A stretch of DNA of 64,000 bases from Syngnathus acus (GCF_901709675.1 NC_051089.1:20189508-20253507); one strand, 5' to 3'. Counted from the first letter of the stretch, positions 52,008 through 63,448 are shown. Notes: generated by a model from the letters alone, not told the origin. Made by a program: numbers and translations.

Positions 52008-53300
52008 CAGGGGTGGGCAAACTTTTTGACTCGCGGGCCGAACTGGGTTCTAAATTTGGACCGGAGGGCCGAACCAGGAGCAGATGGACGTAGTGTTTGT
52101 GTGAAGTAATATAAGCGACCTGTAAAGGTCATTGCATAAAAGATTTTGGCCTTTAGTAGGTAGTAAAGCATGGATATTCCAAACAAGTTTTTTGAAAACA
52201 AATGCATTTATTAACAGCATTAAAAAAAAAGAAATCACTAAAAAACTGCTATCAGTGATTCTCATAAAATACGACACTATTATTATGAATAACAGTCTCC
52301 ATCACTTCAGTGCCTGCAGGTCAGATTAATGAAAAATTTTATCTTATGAGATCACATCAAACAGCAAACATTCTGACCAAATATATCATCTTGAAGAATC
52401 GGTGAAAGCATACATCCAAATAAAGTAATCAAAACGGCAACACGGTGAGGGGTATCTGAACATCAGAGCAGAGTTTTAACTCACAAACACCTGGTAACAG
52501 AGGTGAGGAAACGGGAAACACTTCCTTAAAGTAAGCCTTAAGAACTTTACAGGTTAAGATTAGTCGCAAACAGGTGGTGCATCAATGTCCTTGAGCATCC
52601 TGCATTGTTTGAAAATGAGAATGGTCGCTAGTTTCAATCCCTGCTATGTGTACAAATCATATTCAAAATGCATTTTTTTACAACAAACTTGAGAGCCTCC
52701 CCTTCATTTTCAGTGGGAACAGTGTTGTTGGTCTCCCTTTTTTGATAGTGCATCATAGTCTGGAGTAAAATGTGTTGTGGCAATTCTTAGGAGAGATCCG
52801 TTTACCTCGATCTGTGACGGGTTGATGTGGCTGAACGTCACGTCGCGTACGTCGAGCCAAATTGGCCACTCTTTTAACATTCGGCACTCACTTCTTTTCT
52901 TCGGGCCACTCATTTTAATGGAAGGATTCCAGGGGAAGGTTTGTGGGTGGCTTTAGCGTAAAACTGTATCTGAAAGCTCAGCGAGCGAATTACAAGAATG
53001 CTGTCGTCACAGCCCACGCTGTAAATTCGGGACTGATACAAATAGAGCGCGAGTGCGCCATGTCCGTACTACTGAGTACGTACGTACACGCACTTGTGAG
53101 TGTGCACCGAGCTTTCTGACACGGCTTCCGGTAGTAAATGCGCAGGCGAGCGGTTCCCCATCTACTGGGGAAACGCAGTCATTGCAGGCAAAATGACAAA
53201 AAAAAAAGTTTAATAATACAATTAATTCAGGGTTGGCGGGCCGGATTAAACGGTCCCGTGGGCCGGATGTGGCCCGCGGGCCGTAGTTTGCCCACCCCTG
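52008..53300 (-). mobile_element. hAT internal-deletion derivative, TSD CCATAACA
   Basis: Ends are CAGGGGTGGGCAAACTTTTT and its partner GTAGTTTGCCCACCCCTG. Perfect 8-bp duplications CCATAACA lie at 52000-52007 and 53301-53308. It is the same family as 33164-34201 on the opposite strand, but about 280 bp (roughly 52428-52715) is extra here and not recognised. It contains the fused transposase remnant at 52710-52913. Confidence 0.92.
52710..52913 (-). pseudogene. hAT N/C fusion remnant, diverged
   Basis: The frame MSGPKKRSECRMLKEWPIWL, with DVRDVTFSHINPSQIEVNGS and LLRIATTHFTPDYDALSKKG, is a damaged version of the ORF at 33533-33769. It has the same junction between N-terminus and C-terminal block but with small indels. 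The shared junction shows that the internal deletion arose before both insertions. Confidence 0.8.
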
Positions 53301-53308
53301 CCATAACA

Positions 53309-53728
53309 GCTTTCAAAGCCAGACATTTCAATATACCAAACATTACATTCTATACTAAAGAAGTAAAAACAGACAAATGACATAAACATTGCAATGGGTT
53401 AGAGCAACATTTTGAGGAAAAGGAGTGTGCTTGTTGAGTAGCGTGCTGGGAAGCCAAACAATTTAAGCAATCTGCTGTCAGAAATAGACCACGTTTTAGG
53501 GCTTCAAGCTGTGTGGATATTTTTTCTTGCTCACGAGTTTGTTTGAATTTGCGCCATGTTTTGCAGCCTTCAATGATTTCCTTTTAAAAAGATCTTTCTA
53601 GGAGTGTCTGACAAGGAAAACTCTTGGGTAAAAGCATTCCATAAATGCCGGAAGATAGACTGTAGGATTTTGGGTGATAAAGTATTAAATCCTTGTAACC
53701 TTGGATGATGGAATTTCTGATGCATGGT
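53309..53728. other. No gene seen
   Basis: No recognised feature. Confidence 0.4.
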
Positions 53729-53939
53729 CAGGGGTCACCAAGTCCGGTCCTCAAGGGCGACAATCCAGCCTATTTTAGACGCATCCTCACTGTAACACAT
53801 CTGATTCAAATCATCAGGATCGTTATCAGGCTTAATAGAGCTTGCTGATGAGCTGATCATTTGAATAACGTGTTGTAGTAGGGCTGCACCTAAAACAGGC
53901 TGGATTGGTGCCCTTGAGGACCGGACTTGGGGATCCCTG
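53729..53939. mobile_element. Short palindromic MITE
   Basis: It begins CAGGGGTCACCAAGTCCGGT, then CCTCAAGGGCGAC, and ends TGCCCTTGAGGACCGGACTT, then GGGGATCCCTG, as inverted ends of about 30 bp. The ends fit the hAT pattern (CAGGGG), but I see no good 8-bp duplication. Confidence 0.7.
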
Positions 53940-55700
53940 CTGTAGGTGTTGCTTTTCTGTTTTAGTGAGGAAAGGGTGACTCCTTGGCTCATTTCTATTG
54001 ATGTGTAGCCTGTTTGGTAGCATTTGGATGGATATGAACCCAGTATATCTCCAACTTTAATCTTTTACGTACGTCAGAAGTCCCTTTTTAAATACATGTT
54101 TCATTCGCAGAGGCGACGAGGTGTCCTGAGGCTCACCAGCACCAGCTACTCTGCACATCCCATCATTCTGACACAGAAAAGGATATGGCTGACAGATATG
54201 GCTGTAACACAGGGAGTAAATAGAAAAGAGGTAAAAAAGATGAGACGCAACCCACCAATTTGCGTCTTGACTGTTTTAATTTGGATCCATTATGGTGTTA
54301 TAAAATGGCAAAACCATCAGAACTCTGTTGTCCATTTACTTCTGGACCTACAGACTTACTTTCAACACCACCAATGACCAAATAGACAGTACATTTGAGA
54401 TGAAATAGGTCTCCAGTGCAGTGTGAGTGTGTGTGTGCGTGTGTGTGTGTGGGTGTATGTATGTTTATGTTTATTTTATTTATATTTTTTCCATTTATAG
54501 AAATTTTAAGGCTCTTCTGAACCACACAATAATCTTCTCAGACAGGCAAATCAGGATGCAGAACACAATGCGGGTCCAATTCTTGTCTATTTGCCGTCAG
54601 GGTTTTTGCAAAGGGGAGATATTTTCCTGTCATCCACATTGTCCAGAATTTTTTTTCATTCAAAAATAATGTTTCTGAAAACTTCAGCCAAAGTGAAGAT
54701 TTCCGGATATCTCCGGAGCTGCGTTTAGCTGTGGACAGTCATGACCGGAGAGTTATGTGTTTTAGGTTTGTCTGTCAGCCAGTCTGTTACGTACTCTGTC
54801 TTGCAGCGGAACCAGGACAAACCGCACTTGTGTCCCTGCAGCAAAAACTGTTTCCATGCTGCTTCTTTTTGATTCGCCTCCCCAATGACCGTGCAGGCGC
54901 GTGACTCGTGTGCTTGCAGATCAGCACTCAGTATTCACGTGAAAAGTAGCTTTTAGGTTTCTCGACACTAATTAGTCATTAGGAAAGATAGAGAAATGTG
55001 CCTCTCCGCCCTTCTTCCCGTACACCACCATCAGTTTTAACAGGTCACAGCTGTTCCATGCGCCTTGTAAAATAAAGAGAGGAACATTTTTTGTTTGTAT
55101 TATTGCCAATGTTTTATATGATATTTTCTGCCATTTTATGTTTTAGTAAAGCTTTTTTGTCCCTTCCGGTGTAGGTATCGCTTCTACTCGGGTGTTCAGA
55201 TCGACTGGGGAGTCTAAGCCTTTTGATGACGTCACGTTATATGATCAGCTGGAAGGACAGTACGGTGACATTTACGTACTATCCCATTTTCGCAATGAAA
55301 TGGTAGTTCAAACATGGATGATTTTTGCGTAAAACGGACCGACCACAGTCTTAAACATCACCTTCAGCCAATCATATGGGGTAGCTTCGGCCCCCGAGTC
55401 AACACCTGAGTATCTGGTGTCTACTCCTTAGAGCAGATCCATTGTTTTTTAACCCCTGTTGGCTGCTGTCTACTGGAATTTCCCCACGTGGCACTAATAA
55501 CAAAAAATCTTATATTAAAAAACAATCTTTCTAAAATTACATTACTGCAGAGTTTCTTTTATACCAATTTAACTTTGCTTCTAGAAAATATAATAGAGGG
55601 CACGGTTATACACAATGTGAAGTTAAGGAATGAAAACGGTTGGTACTACATATATTACAAGAAACAACAATTCAGTCAATATATTGTCATACTTTTATTG
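53940..55700. other. No gene seen
   Basis: It includes a GTGTGT stretch (54420-54460). Open frames at 54024-54377 and 55488-55769 show no recognisable domain; the latter ends in the LINE tail at 55715. Confidence 0.4.
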
Positions 55701-55714
55701 AGTAAAAACCCTTG

Positions 55715-55795
55715 CTTGAGGTCCCTGGGATTAAATTCCTTGTTTGGCACGCTCAAACATGGCGAATAACAACTCTTGAATCTTGAATTCATAAA
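55715..55795 (+). mobile_element. LINE 3' end (TTGAATC-tail family)
   Basis: TTAAATTCCTTGTTTGGCAC, GCTCAAACATGGCGAATAAC, then CTTGAATCTTGAATTC: the last 75 bp of the LINE at 57560-59195. Confidence 0.8.
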
Positions 55796-55899
55796 ATTAG
55801 CTGGAAAATAAATTAGATGAATTAGACTATTCATAGGCAAGATCCATTAATTTACGTATTTATTTGAATAGGGACAATGCACATTAATGAACATCAGTA

Positions 55900-56390
55900 T
55901 AAAACCAAATGCAAATATGATGGATTATAGCTACAAAGCTAGTTTTCATGTATAGTCCCCAGGCAGGCTGATACATACGTAAGAGAGAAAATACATACAC
56001 ATACGTACATACATACATACGTATATACATACATACATACATACATACATACATAAATACATACATATACGTAAATACATAAGAAATAAAATATGACATA
56101 CAATATAGTAAGTAACACAAGGGAAATGTAAGGAGTCTCATTGTCATGTGACTGTTTTGTTTTCAGCCATAGTTTGAGTTGAGCTCTAAAGCTGATCAAT
56201 GTAGGGCTCTCCTGTATATGCAGAGGAAGACTGTTCCAGAAGTTAGTGGCTCTCACAGAGAGAGTGTTCTGTCCAAAAGTTGTTCTCCCGTCGGGTACCT
56301 CATAGTGTCCTCTGCAGAAGGCCCTGGTTCTCAAGTCACTTGAAGTCTTAAATTTGAACAAGGTAGACACTGGAGGAGGGGTATGTTATA
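55900..56390 (-). pseudogene. LINE C-terminal relic with CATA repeat
   Basis: Minus-strand frame 56370-56150 reads KTSSDLRTRAFCRGHYEVPD, then RTTFGQNTLSVRATNFWNSL, the C-terminal tail found in CR1/L2-like retrotransposons. The TACATACA tetranucleotide array at 55990-56075 follows downstream. Confidence 0.6.
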
Positions 56391-57550
56391 AATGAAGAAT
56401 ACATATTTAAAGTGTATAAAATTTTCAAAATTTTAAATATTGTGCTTGTTCAAAATATTACATAGTACATGAAAAAAAAAAGTTTTTTGGTCACAAACGT
56501 CATGAGGTTTTTTGTACAGGGATTCAATTAATTTCAAATTTATAGCTGTGGTGAGAGACCAACCTTGTGATACCGTATTCAATATGAGATAAAATCATAA
56601 TTTTTTTTTTTATTTCCGTCAAAACTGTGTTCAACAACAATTATTTATACTACCATTGAATATGACTCAATTGTCCATGTTTATGTTTAGTCTGGCAAAC
56701 GTCAGTCTTGGGTGTCCGCTTCTCTCTCCTTAAGGCAGGTCCGATAGGCTCCAGTTGTTGACCCAAATGGACAACTGCTCAAGAAAATGGATGGATGGAT
56801 AACAGTGATTACAACAACCAATGTAAAAACTATACCCAACGCGATATATCCTTTATCATGCACAAAGTACACTAACATACCTAGTTTGCAGGACAGGCTG
56901 TATTTTCTTTTAATTTAAATAACTTTCATCATTTATTGAAAGAGCTATAATTAAGCACTTTCCATAAATAAAGTGAAGTTAAAATAAATTGGACTTACTG
57001 TTGTGGCTTGCGGGGAGCCACCTGACATTCACAGCCCGAAAGTAGGGCAAGTGAACCACAACTGGTCACTTGTTAAAATAAATTGAATTTTACTCTTATG
57101 GTGAGGGGTTAGTTTACCCTAGTTCTTTTAATTACGTTTATCTGAAAATAATACGACAACAGCAAAGTTGCACTGTTGCCACAGGTTCTTGGCTTGAATT
57201 TGTGTCCTGTGTTTTTTTTTTTACGCTTTAAGTCAGACAAACAAATCCATCTATGTAATTTCTATACCACTTTTCTAGACCGTGGTCCTGGGGGGACTGG
57301 ATATTTTTCTAGTTGATTTAGGATGAGAGATGGCAATCACAAGGGTTGCCGATTCTGGTTTCACTGAGGGCAAAGATCACTGAGAAATGTTTGACACAAA
57401 CCTGCAACATTCCTGCATACCAATATCAGTACTAATGCTGATTGTTGAGCATATTACCCTACAATAAAACACAAACACAAATAATGCAGTAAACTATGCA
57501 GAATCAGTGTCAAAATGGCCGTCTGAATTTTTTATATGATGACTGATGAT
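56391..57550. other. No gene seen
   Basis: It includes a degenerate SINE type 1 tail at 56710-56800 (GATAGGCTCCAG, then GAAAATGGATGGATGG). Otherwise AT-rich. Confidence 0.45.
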
Positions 57551-57552
57551 CA

Positions 57553-58986
57553 TTGTTGTCACCCACTCTCTCTCTTGCAGAGGCCGCGCCCGCACTCCAG
57601 GTCCGCGAGGAGGAAGTGCGCCAGATGTTCCGGAGACAAAAGACCAGGAAGGCACCGGGCCCAGACGGCGTGTCACCTTCCTGCTTGAAAGTCTGCGCTG
57701 AACAGCTGGCGCCCACCTTTGCACGGATCTTCAACCGTTCTCTGGAGCTGTGTGAGGTGCCCTCGTGCTTCAAGAGCTCCACCATCGTTCCAGTGGCCAA
57801 GAAGCCCGCCATCACAGGTTTGAATGACTATAGACCCGTCGCACTGACATCTGTGGTCATGAAATCTTTCGAGAGGTTAGTGCTGAACCACCTGAAGGAG
57901 GTCACGGGCCCCCTGCTTGACCCCCTCCAGTTTGCCTACCGGGCAAACAGGTCAGTGGATGATGCGGTCAACATGGGACTGCACTACATCCTGCACCACC
58001 TGGACACTCCAGGAACGTACGCCAGGATCCTGTTCGTGGACTTCAGCTCGGCGTTCAACACCATCGCTCCTGACATCCTCCAACAGAAGCTCATCCAGCT
58101 TGCGGTGCCTGCCCCCACCTGTCAGTGGATCACCAGCTTCCTGACCAACAGGAGACAGCGTGTGAGGCTGGGGGGCATCACATCTGACACCCGGACCACC
58201 AATACTGGAGCCCCTCAGGGGTGCGTCCTCTCCCCACTGCTCTTCTCTCTCTACACCAACGATTTCTCCTCAGATGACTCTCCTGTGAAGCTCCTGAAGT
58301 ATGCAGACGACACCACTCTCATCGGACTGATCCAGGACGGTGATGAGACTGCGTACAGACAGGAGGTGGAGCGGCTGGTCCACTGGTGCAACCAAAACCA
58401 TCTGGAGCTGAACCCGCTCAAGACCGTGGAGATGACAGTGGATTTCAGGCGAGACCCTTCACCACTTTTACCCCTCACTATCCGCAGTAATACTATTCTC
58501 TCCACAGACACCTTCAAGTTCCTGGGAACCACAATCTCTCGGGACCTGAAATGGACCGGCCACATAGACTCTGTCCGGAAGAAGGCCCAGCAGAGGCTGT
58601 ACTTCCTGAGACAGCTCAAGAAGTTCAACCTGCCGCGAGAGCTTCTGAAGACCTTCTACACTGCCATCATCCAGTCTGTCCTCTGCACCTCCATCACTGT
58701 CTGGTTTGGATCAGCCTCCAAACAAGACAAGCACAGACTGCAACGGACAATCAGGACTGCAGAAAAGATCATTGGAATCAACCTCCCTTCTATCCAAGAC
58801 TTGTACCTGTCCAGGACCAGGAAACGTGCAAGGAACATCTCTACAGACCCTTCTCACCCAGGTTGCAGTCTGTTTGAACTACTCCCCTCCGGACGGCGTT
58901 ATAGAGCTCGGTACGCCAAAACCAGCAGACACCGAGACAGCTTCTTCCCCCAGGCTGTTGCTCTGATGAACTCACACCACTCATAG
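57553..58986 (+). CDS. LINE reverse transcriptase ORF, 5'-truncated
   Basis: A 477-codon uninterrupted frame. RKAPGPDGVSPSCLK (residues 33-46) opens the RT; motif A is [13 protein letters not shown] with Asp163; motif [14 protein letters not shown] around 219-231; motif C YADDTTLIG with the Asp pair at 252-253. The thumb and C-terminal region follow (FKFLGTTISRDLKWTGHIDS, then SRTRKRARNISTD and LFELLPSGRRYRAR). The endonuclease ORF upstream is missing, as usual after incomplete target-primed reverse transcription, and the start ATG lies in or near flanking DNA. The 3' UTR and TTGAATC tail run to about 59195. Clade: L2/Rex/jockey-like by motif style. RT residues are intact, so it is young, but it cannot move alone. 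Confidence 0.9.
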   Translation: MLSPTLSLAEAAPALQVREEEVRQMFRRQKTRKAPGPDGVSPSCLKVCAEQLAPTFARIFNRSLELCEVPSCFKSSTIVPVAKKPAITGLNDYRPVALTSVVMKSFERLVLNHLKEVTGPLLDPLQFAYRANRSVDDAVNMGLHYILHHLDTPGTYARILFVDFSSAFNTIAPDILQQKLIQLAVPAPTCQWITSFLTNRRQRVRLGGITSDTRTTNTGAPQGCVLSPLLFSLYTNDFSSDDSPVKLLKYADDTTLIGLIQDGDETAYRQEVERLVHWCNQNHLELNPLKTVEMTVDFRRDPSPLLPLTIRSNTILSTDTFKFLGTTISRDLKWTGHIDSVRKKAQQRLYFLRQLKKFNLPRELLKTFYTAIIQSVLCTSITVWFGSASKQDKHRLQRTIRTAEKIIGINLPSIQDLYLSRTRKRARNISTDPSHPGCSLFELLPSGRRYRARYAKTSRHRDSFFPQAVALMNSHHS

Positions 58987-59195
58987 AGTCTCAGAGGCAT
59001 TACTGTGCAATAACATCCTGCTCTTCACACCTTTTGAATTTGTCTACACTGTTTTTGCCATTATTCACATGTCCTGAGTGTTGTTAGTCACCTATATGTT
59101 GAACAGAGGGTGTGTTTTACCGAAGTCAAATTCCATGTTTGGCACGCTCAAACATGGCGAATAAAAACTCTTGAATCTTGAATCTTGAATGTGTT
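58987..59195 (+). mobile_element. 3' UTR and tail of the LINE above
   Basis: It contains CACATGTCCTGAGTGTTGTT, GGCACGCTCAAACATGGCGA, AATAAAAACTCTTGAATC and TTGAATC repeats. It defines the family whose 3' ends recur at 18866-19014, 55715-55795 and, in a diverged form, 59612-59935. Confidence 0.88.
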
Positions 59196-59540
59196 TTCTG
59201 TCTTATGAATGTTTAATATGCACTAGAATAAGGAGGAATTTGAACCACCCACAATCACATTTGTTGATTTTAAGAAGTTTTAACAACCGTGCAAGTTATT
59301 ACGAGTGAGTTGGAGCAAAAAGAAGCTAAATTGTGTTGTTGAATGTAACCTTTACACGAGTGGTCGCTCCGATCCCGGTCACGCGCTAAAAATTTACACA
59401 ATTGTTTTTTCGATGGCGATGCTGTGTTATGCTATGTTGTCAATTGCAAGAAAACATTTGAATTTTTTTCAAGTTTAGATTTCTAACATGGTGCTTGAAT
59501 AATAAACCTGGCTGATTTGAGACAGGATAAAACATCTACT
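59196..59540. other. No gene seen
   Basis: No recognised feature. Confidence 0.4.
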
Positions 59541-60671
59541 TACCGTATTGTCCGGACTATAAGTCGCAGTTTTTTTCATAGTTTGGCCGGGGTTCGACTT
59601 AAAATCACATCTCTACAGACCCTTCTCACCCAGCTCACAGTCTGTTCGAACAACTCCCCTCCAGACGGCGTTACAGAGTGCTGTACACCAAAACCAGCAG
59701 ACACAGACACAGCTTCTTCCCCCAGGCTGTCACTCTAATGAACTCACACCACTCATAGAGTCTCAGAGACATCACTGGGCAATAACATCCTGCTCTTGCC
59801 ACTTAAATGTTGTTAGTCACCTGAATGTTGTTAGTCACTTAAATGTTGTACAGAGGCTGAGATAACCGGAGTCAAATTCCTTGTTTGGCATGCACAAACT
59901 TGGCCAAAAAAGCTGATTCTGATATTGTTAGAGTTCAGTAGTTTCTAATTGCCGAGGGAGGCCGTGAAAGCGGAGGGGAGCAGATGGGAAGAGAGTTGTT
60001 AGAGTGAAGCTACACACACTGTGTTGGCTCGTATGTTGAACTCTTGGTTTGTGAAATAAAGAGCTGGTTACCAAACCCACGACTTGCCTGGTACTTTGGT
60101 AACGCTACAATATACGTAGTTACTATATAGATCTGTGGATTAATTGGAGCCGCAACTGACGACGAGTCTGACGTCAGCGCCACATGTACTTCCGGAGTCA
60201 GCAGCGGTGTTTTTTTTTTTTTTCAAGTGACAGAGAGGACGAAGATTTCGATGGATTTAATGATTTGGAGTGACACGAATGGTTCAATAAAATTGTTATT
60301 TATGTTATAGTTATAGTTATTATTATAGTTATAATTGGAACTGCAACAGACGACGAGTCCGACGTCAGCGCCGCATGCACTTCCGGGGTCAGCAGCAGCG
60401 CTGTTTACACAAAGGACGGAGATTTCAATGGATTTAATAATTTGGAGTGACACAGATGGTTTGATAAACGTGTTATTTAGGTTATAGTTATTTGAATAAC
60501 TGTTAATGTTACGTCAGGCACGTTCTCACTTCCTTGTTTGTGTTTATATCGTATCGTTGAGCCTGTTGTTGCCTGTTCATGTCTGTTCTTGGTGTTGGAT
60601 TTTGTCAAATAAAGTTCTCCCAAAAATGCGACTTGTACTTCGGTGCAACTCATAGTCCAGAAAATACGGTA
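59541..60671. mobile_element. TACCGTATTGTCCGGAC-type element with LINE insert
   Basis: It starts TACCGTATTGTCCGGACTAT, then AAGTCGCAG, and ends CTCATAGTCCAGAAAATACG, then GTA. The middle carries two roughly 190-bp units (about 60140-60475) with GACGACGAGTC, GACGTCAGCGCC, ACTTCCGG, GAAGATTTCGATGGATTT and GGAGTGACAC, related to those at 50000-50280. A LINE 3' piece (59612-59935) lies within it. Non-coding. Confidence 0.78.
59612..59935 (+). pseudogene. LINE 3' fragment inside the element
   Basis: It corresponds to the end of the ORF and UTR of the 57.5 kb LINE (ATCTCTACAGACCCTTCTCA, CCTCCAGACGGCGTTACAGA, TTCTTCCCCCAGGCTGTCAC) at clearly lower identity and with a repeated TTGTTAGTCAC...AATG unit in the UTR. 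It is a short, old or sister-family insertion. Confidence 0.8.
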
Positions 60672-61840
60672 CATTAGATGCAGATGTGCATGCTAGCCTG
60701 CTGCTCGTTCCCCAAAATAAAACACCCGTCTTTGGGATGACTGAAATGTTATCAAAAATAAATAGGCTAGGTTCACACTGCAGGCAAATACGAACCAGAT
60801 GTGATTATCTTGCCCATATGCAATTTATTTTATGATAGTCTGAACAGCTCAATTCTGCTTTGTTTTTTTTCCAAATCCACCCTGGGTCCTTTTTATATGT
60901 GGTCCTAGATCAGATACGTATCAATGTTTTGCGGTGAGACTGTATTTTGAACTGCCATGTCACATTTATCGATCCAAGAAGTCATCATGTGGGGAGACAG
61001 GCTGCTTGGGAAGGTGAGTGATTCAGTGAGTCTGAAAAGTTGTTTTGAAATATTACTAGTATTATATATTTGACTTTGATCCCTTTTTAAACATGAAGCT
61101 TCTACATTGAATCTTAAAGTAGGGACTCATTGATTACGTGCGGCAATGACATGACTTTGCATGAATAAAAGAGTCCATTTACGTGCCTTAGTTTTCTCTT
61201 TTGTCTACTCAAACAACTGTCGACTTAAATGGGAACAATGCCATTTCGCCAATAACGCAATAGCAGTAAACGGAATAAGGTGAATAAGAATTTACATTTA
61301 TGCTTACCATGCAGTTGCCATTTAGAAGACACAAGTAGTGCTGTTTGCAATAACTACTTTTTATTTTCATTTACTGATAAGGTTGAGTAAGATTGTGAGA
61401 ATGTCTGGAAAAACAACAGTGACTGCAGATGGAGGGTGCCTGCAACGAGAACCCCCCAAAAGATGTGGGAGGATGCGACTGCACAACCGAAAGTAAAATC
61501 TTCACGAATGGCCCAACGTAGATAAGAGAAGACAACTCCTTATTTCCCAACGTGGCTAGGCCTCCTTGCAAACCAGCTTGACACAATTTACCCAGGCTTG
61601 CCAACAACAGAACACACATGCTCAAGAGCTAAGCTAAGATGTTTCCCATGGGTATCAATGTAAAAGCAAATAATGACACTCACACTTTTTGCCCCATTAC
61701 TCTGTGTAAAACACTTGAAAACCAAAACAACAGTTATATTTTTGGTTTTTCAAACCTTTATAACAAAAAATAAATGTCACTTTATTCTTGACATCCTGGC
61801 TTTGCTTGGGGAGGGGAGGAACCTGTTCTAATTTTCTACA
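60672..61840. other. No gene seen
   Basis: No recognised feature; the minus-strand frame 61371-61625 has no supported function. Confidence 0.4.
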
Positions 61841-61842
61841 CT

Positions 61843-62310
61843 AGCCCCAAGAAGACAAAAAAGTCTGACTAACAAATTATTGTATGCTTCCACGTATTAC
61901 TCCTTGCAATGTGTTCACATACTCGCCGTTACTTTTTGGTGCAATTATTGAGTTTTCCAACTGTGTGAGTGGTCATTGAACGCACCTCGCGCACAATGCG
62001 AGTCAGAACTTAAAAAAAATACAAGAAAAGGAACCTAGCTTCTAAAGATGGAGATTGACAAACACAAAAATGTTCTACACTTGCTAAAAATACCCCCGAG
62101 AAGACAGAAAAAGTCAGGCTAATAAATTGTTGTATGCTTCCACGTAAGCCTTTCAATGTGCTCACATCCTCATTTTTGGTACAATTGTTGAGTTTTCCGA
62201 TTGTGTGAGTGATCATTGAACGCACCTCGTGCAGAACGAGTGAGAACTTAATAGAAAATAAAAGAAAAGGAACCAAGCTTCCAAAGATGGAAACTGACAA
62301 ACACAAAAGT
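61843..62310. repeat. Tandem duplication of about 238 bp
   Basis: Shared blocks in both units include TTGTATGCTTCCACGTA, GAGTTTTCC...TGTGTGAGTG, CATTGAACGCACCTCG, GAACTTAA, AAAGGAACC and AGCTTC(T/C)AAAGATGGA. They lie at about 61880-62070 and 62120-62300. The 140-codon minus-strand frame here is not convincing. Confidence 0.8.
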
Positions 62311-63202
62311 CTGTTTAAGCTTTTATTCAAAACAAGCTGGTACTGTCTGCCGCATGGCAACGTCTTTTGCCTTTCACTCAATGCGTGCGCGCTCCTGCAG
62401 CAGTTGATACCGATTTTCACAGAAGTACCCACTTTGGCACACTGGCCATCTACAGTAATCCCTCGTTAAGCTTTTACGAAAGCTGCAAAAATTACTGGAG
62501 ATTGCTGAACAAAAGCATTTTCGTTGTTAAGCGCGTTAGTATGAGTCTAATTAAGAACCTGAGTGGGTATTATGTTAAAAAAATGAACAAAACTATGCTT
62601 AAAACAGTATTAGCCGTTAAAATAGTTAAAAAGGTTTACATGACACTAGGTCTTTTAAAAGATGTGCTTTTGCCCTTGCTGGAAAACACGGAAGTGAGCG
62701 ACGATAAGGAATTTATTCCACGCTTACCACGCTGTGTAGAAAGTAAATAGTACAATGAAGGTAGACAACATGGGCTGTGTCAGTTGTAAACATAAGCCAA
62801 GGGCTGCTAAAAATTGCACGGCAGTCCATAAATGGTAAACAGGCTGCAGTTTGGACACCACTAACCTATATGGTCAGGTTAGTTATGATTAATCATTATA
62901 GTAGTAAGTAGACTGCTGCATGATGGATGATGGGAATATGAATGCAAAACTTATATAAAGAAAAATAGTTGACGTTACTGTGGTTGGTATTTTTCCTCTC
63001 TCTGCGGTTTAAAAGCTGTTGTAAGAGCATCTTGAGGACATAATTTGAGGAAGAGCATTTGGGTTGGAGACACAGAGAGACTGGAGATAAGCATGCTTCT
63101 CTGCTCCACAAACCGAGCGTGTATGTGATGAATAATTGCATACTGTGCATGCATAATACGTCAGTGGCTTATGCAAATTTACCATTTTTGCACTCAGATT
63201 CA

Positions 63203-63204
<2 letters not shown>
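62311..63204. other. No confident gene; MITE-like start at 62453
   Basis: CAGTAATCCCTCGTTAAGCT at 62454, after TA, resembles the CAGTAATCCCTTGCTAC end at 5007. The following sequence, rich in short open codons (frame to 62750, Lys/Leu-rich), has no recognised domain and no visible matching far end. Confidence 0.35.

Positions 63205-63295
<91 letters not shown>
63205..63295. repeat. CA dinucleotide microsatellite
   Basis: About 45 uninterrupted CA units. Confidence 0.98.
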
Positions 63296-63299
<4 letters not shown>

Positions 63300-63448
63300 T
63301 ATTCACAAGTCAGAACAACAAACAAGAATTTTTTATGCATTCTCAGCTAATGCCAATTTAGCATTAAATGGGATGGGAGCATGTACTGTGGGGATATAAT
63401 GAAAACATCCCTGGAATGAAATGTTTCTCTCTCCCCTCTTCCTGCCAG

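Noticed and set aside
62010-62432. A 140-residue minus-strand frame that looks membrane-like
   Set aside because: It overlaps a tandem duplication, carries no known motif, and its hydrophobicity follows from AT-rich composition.
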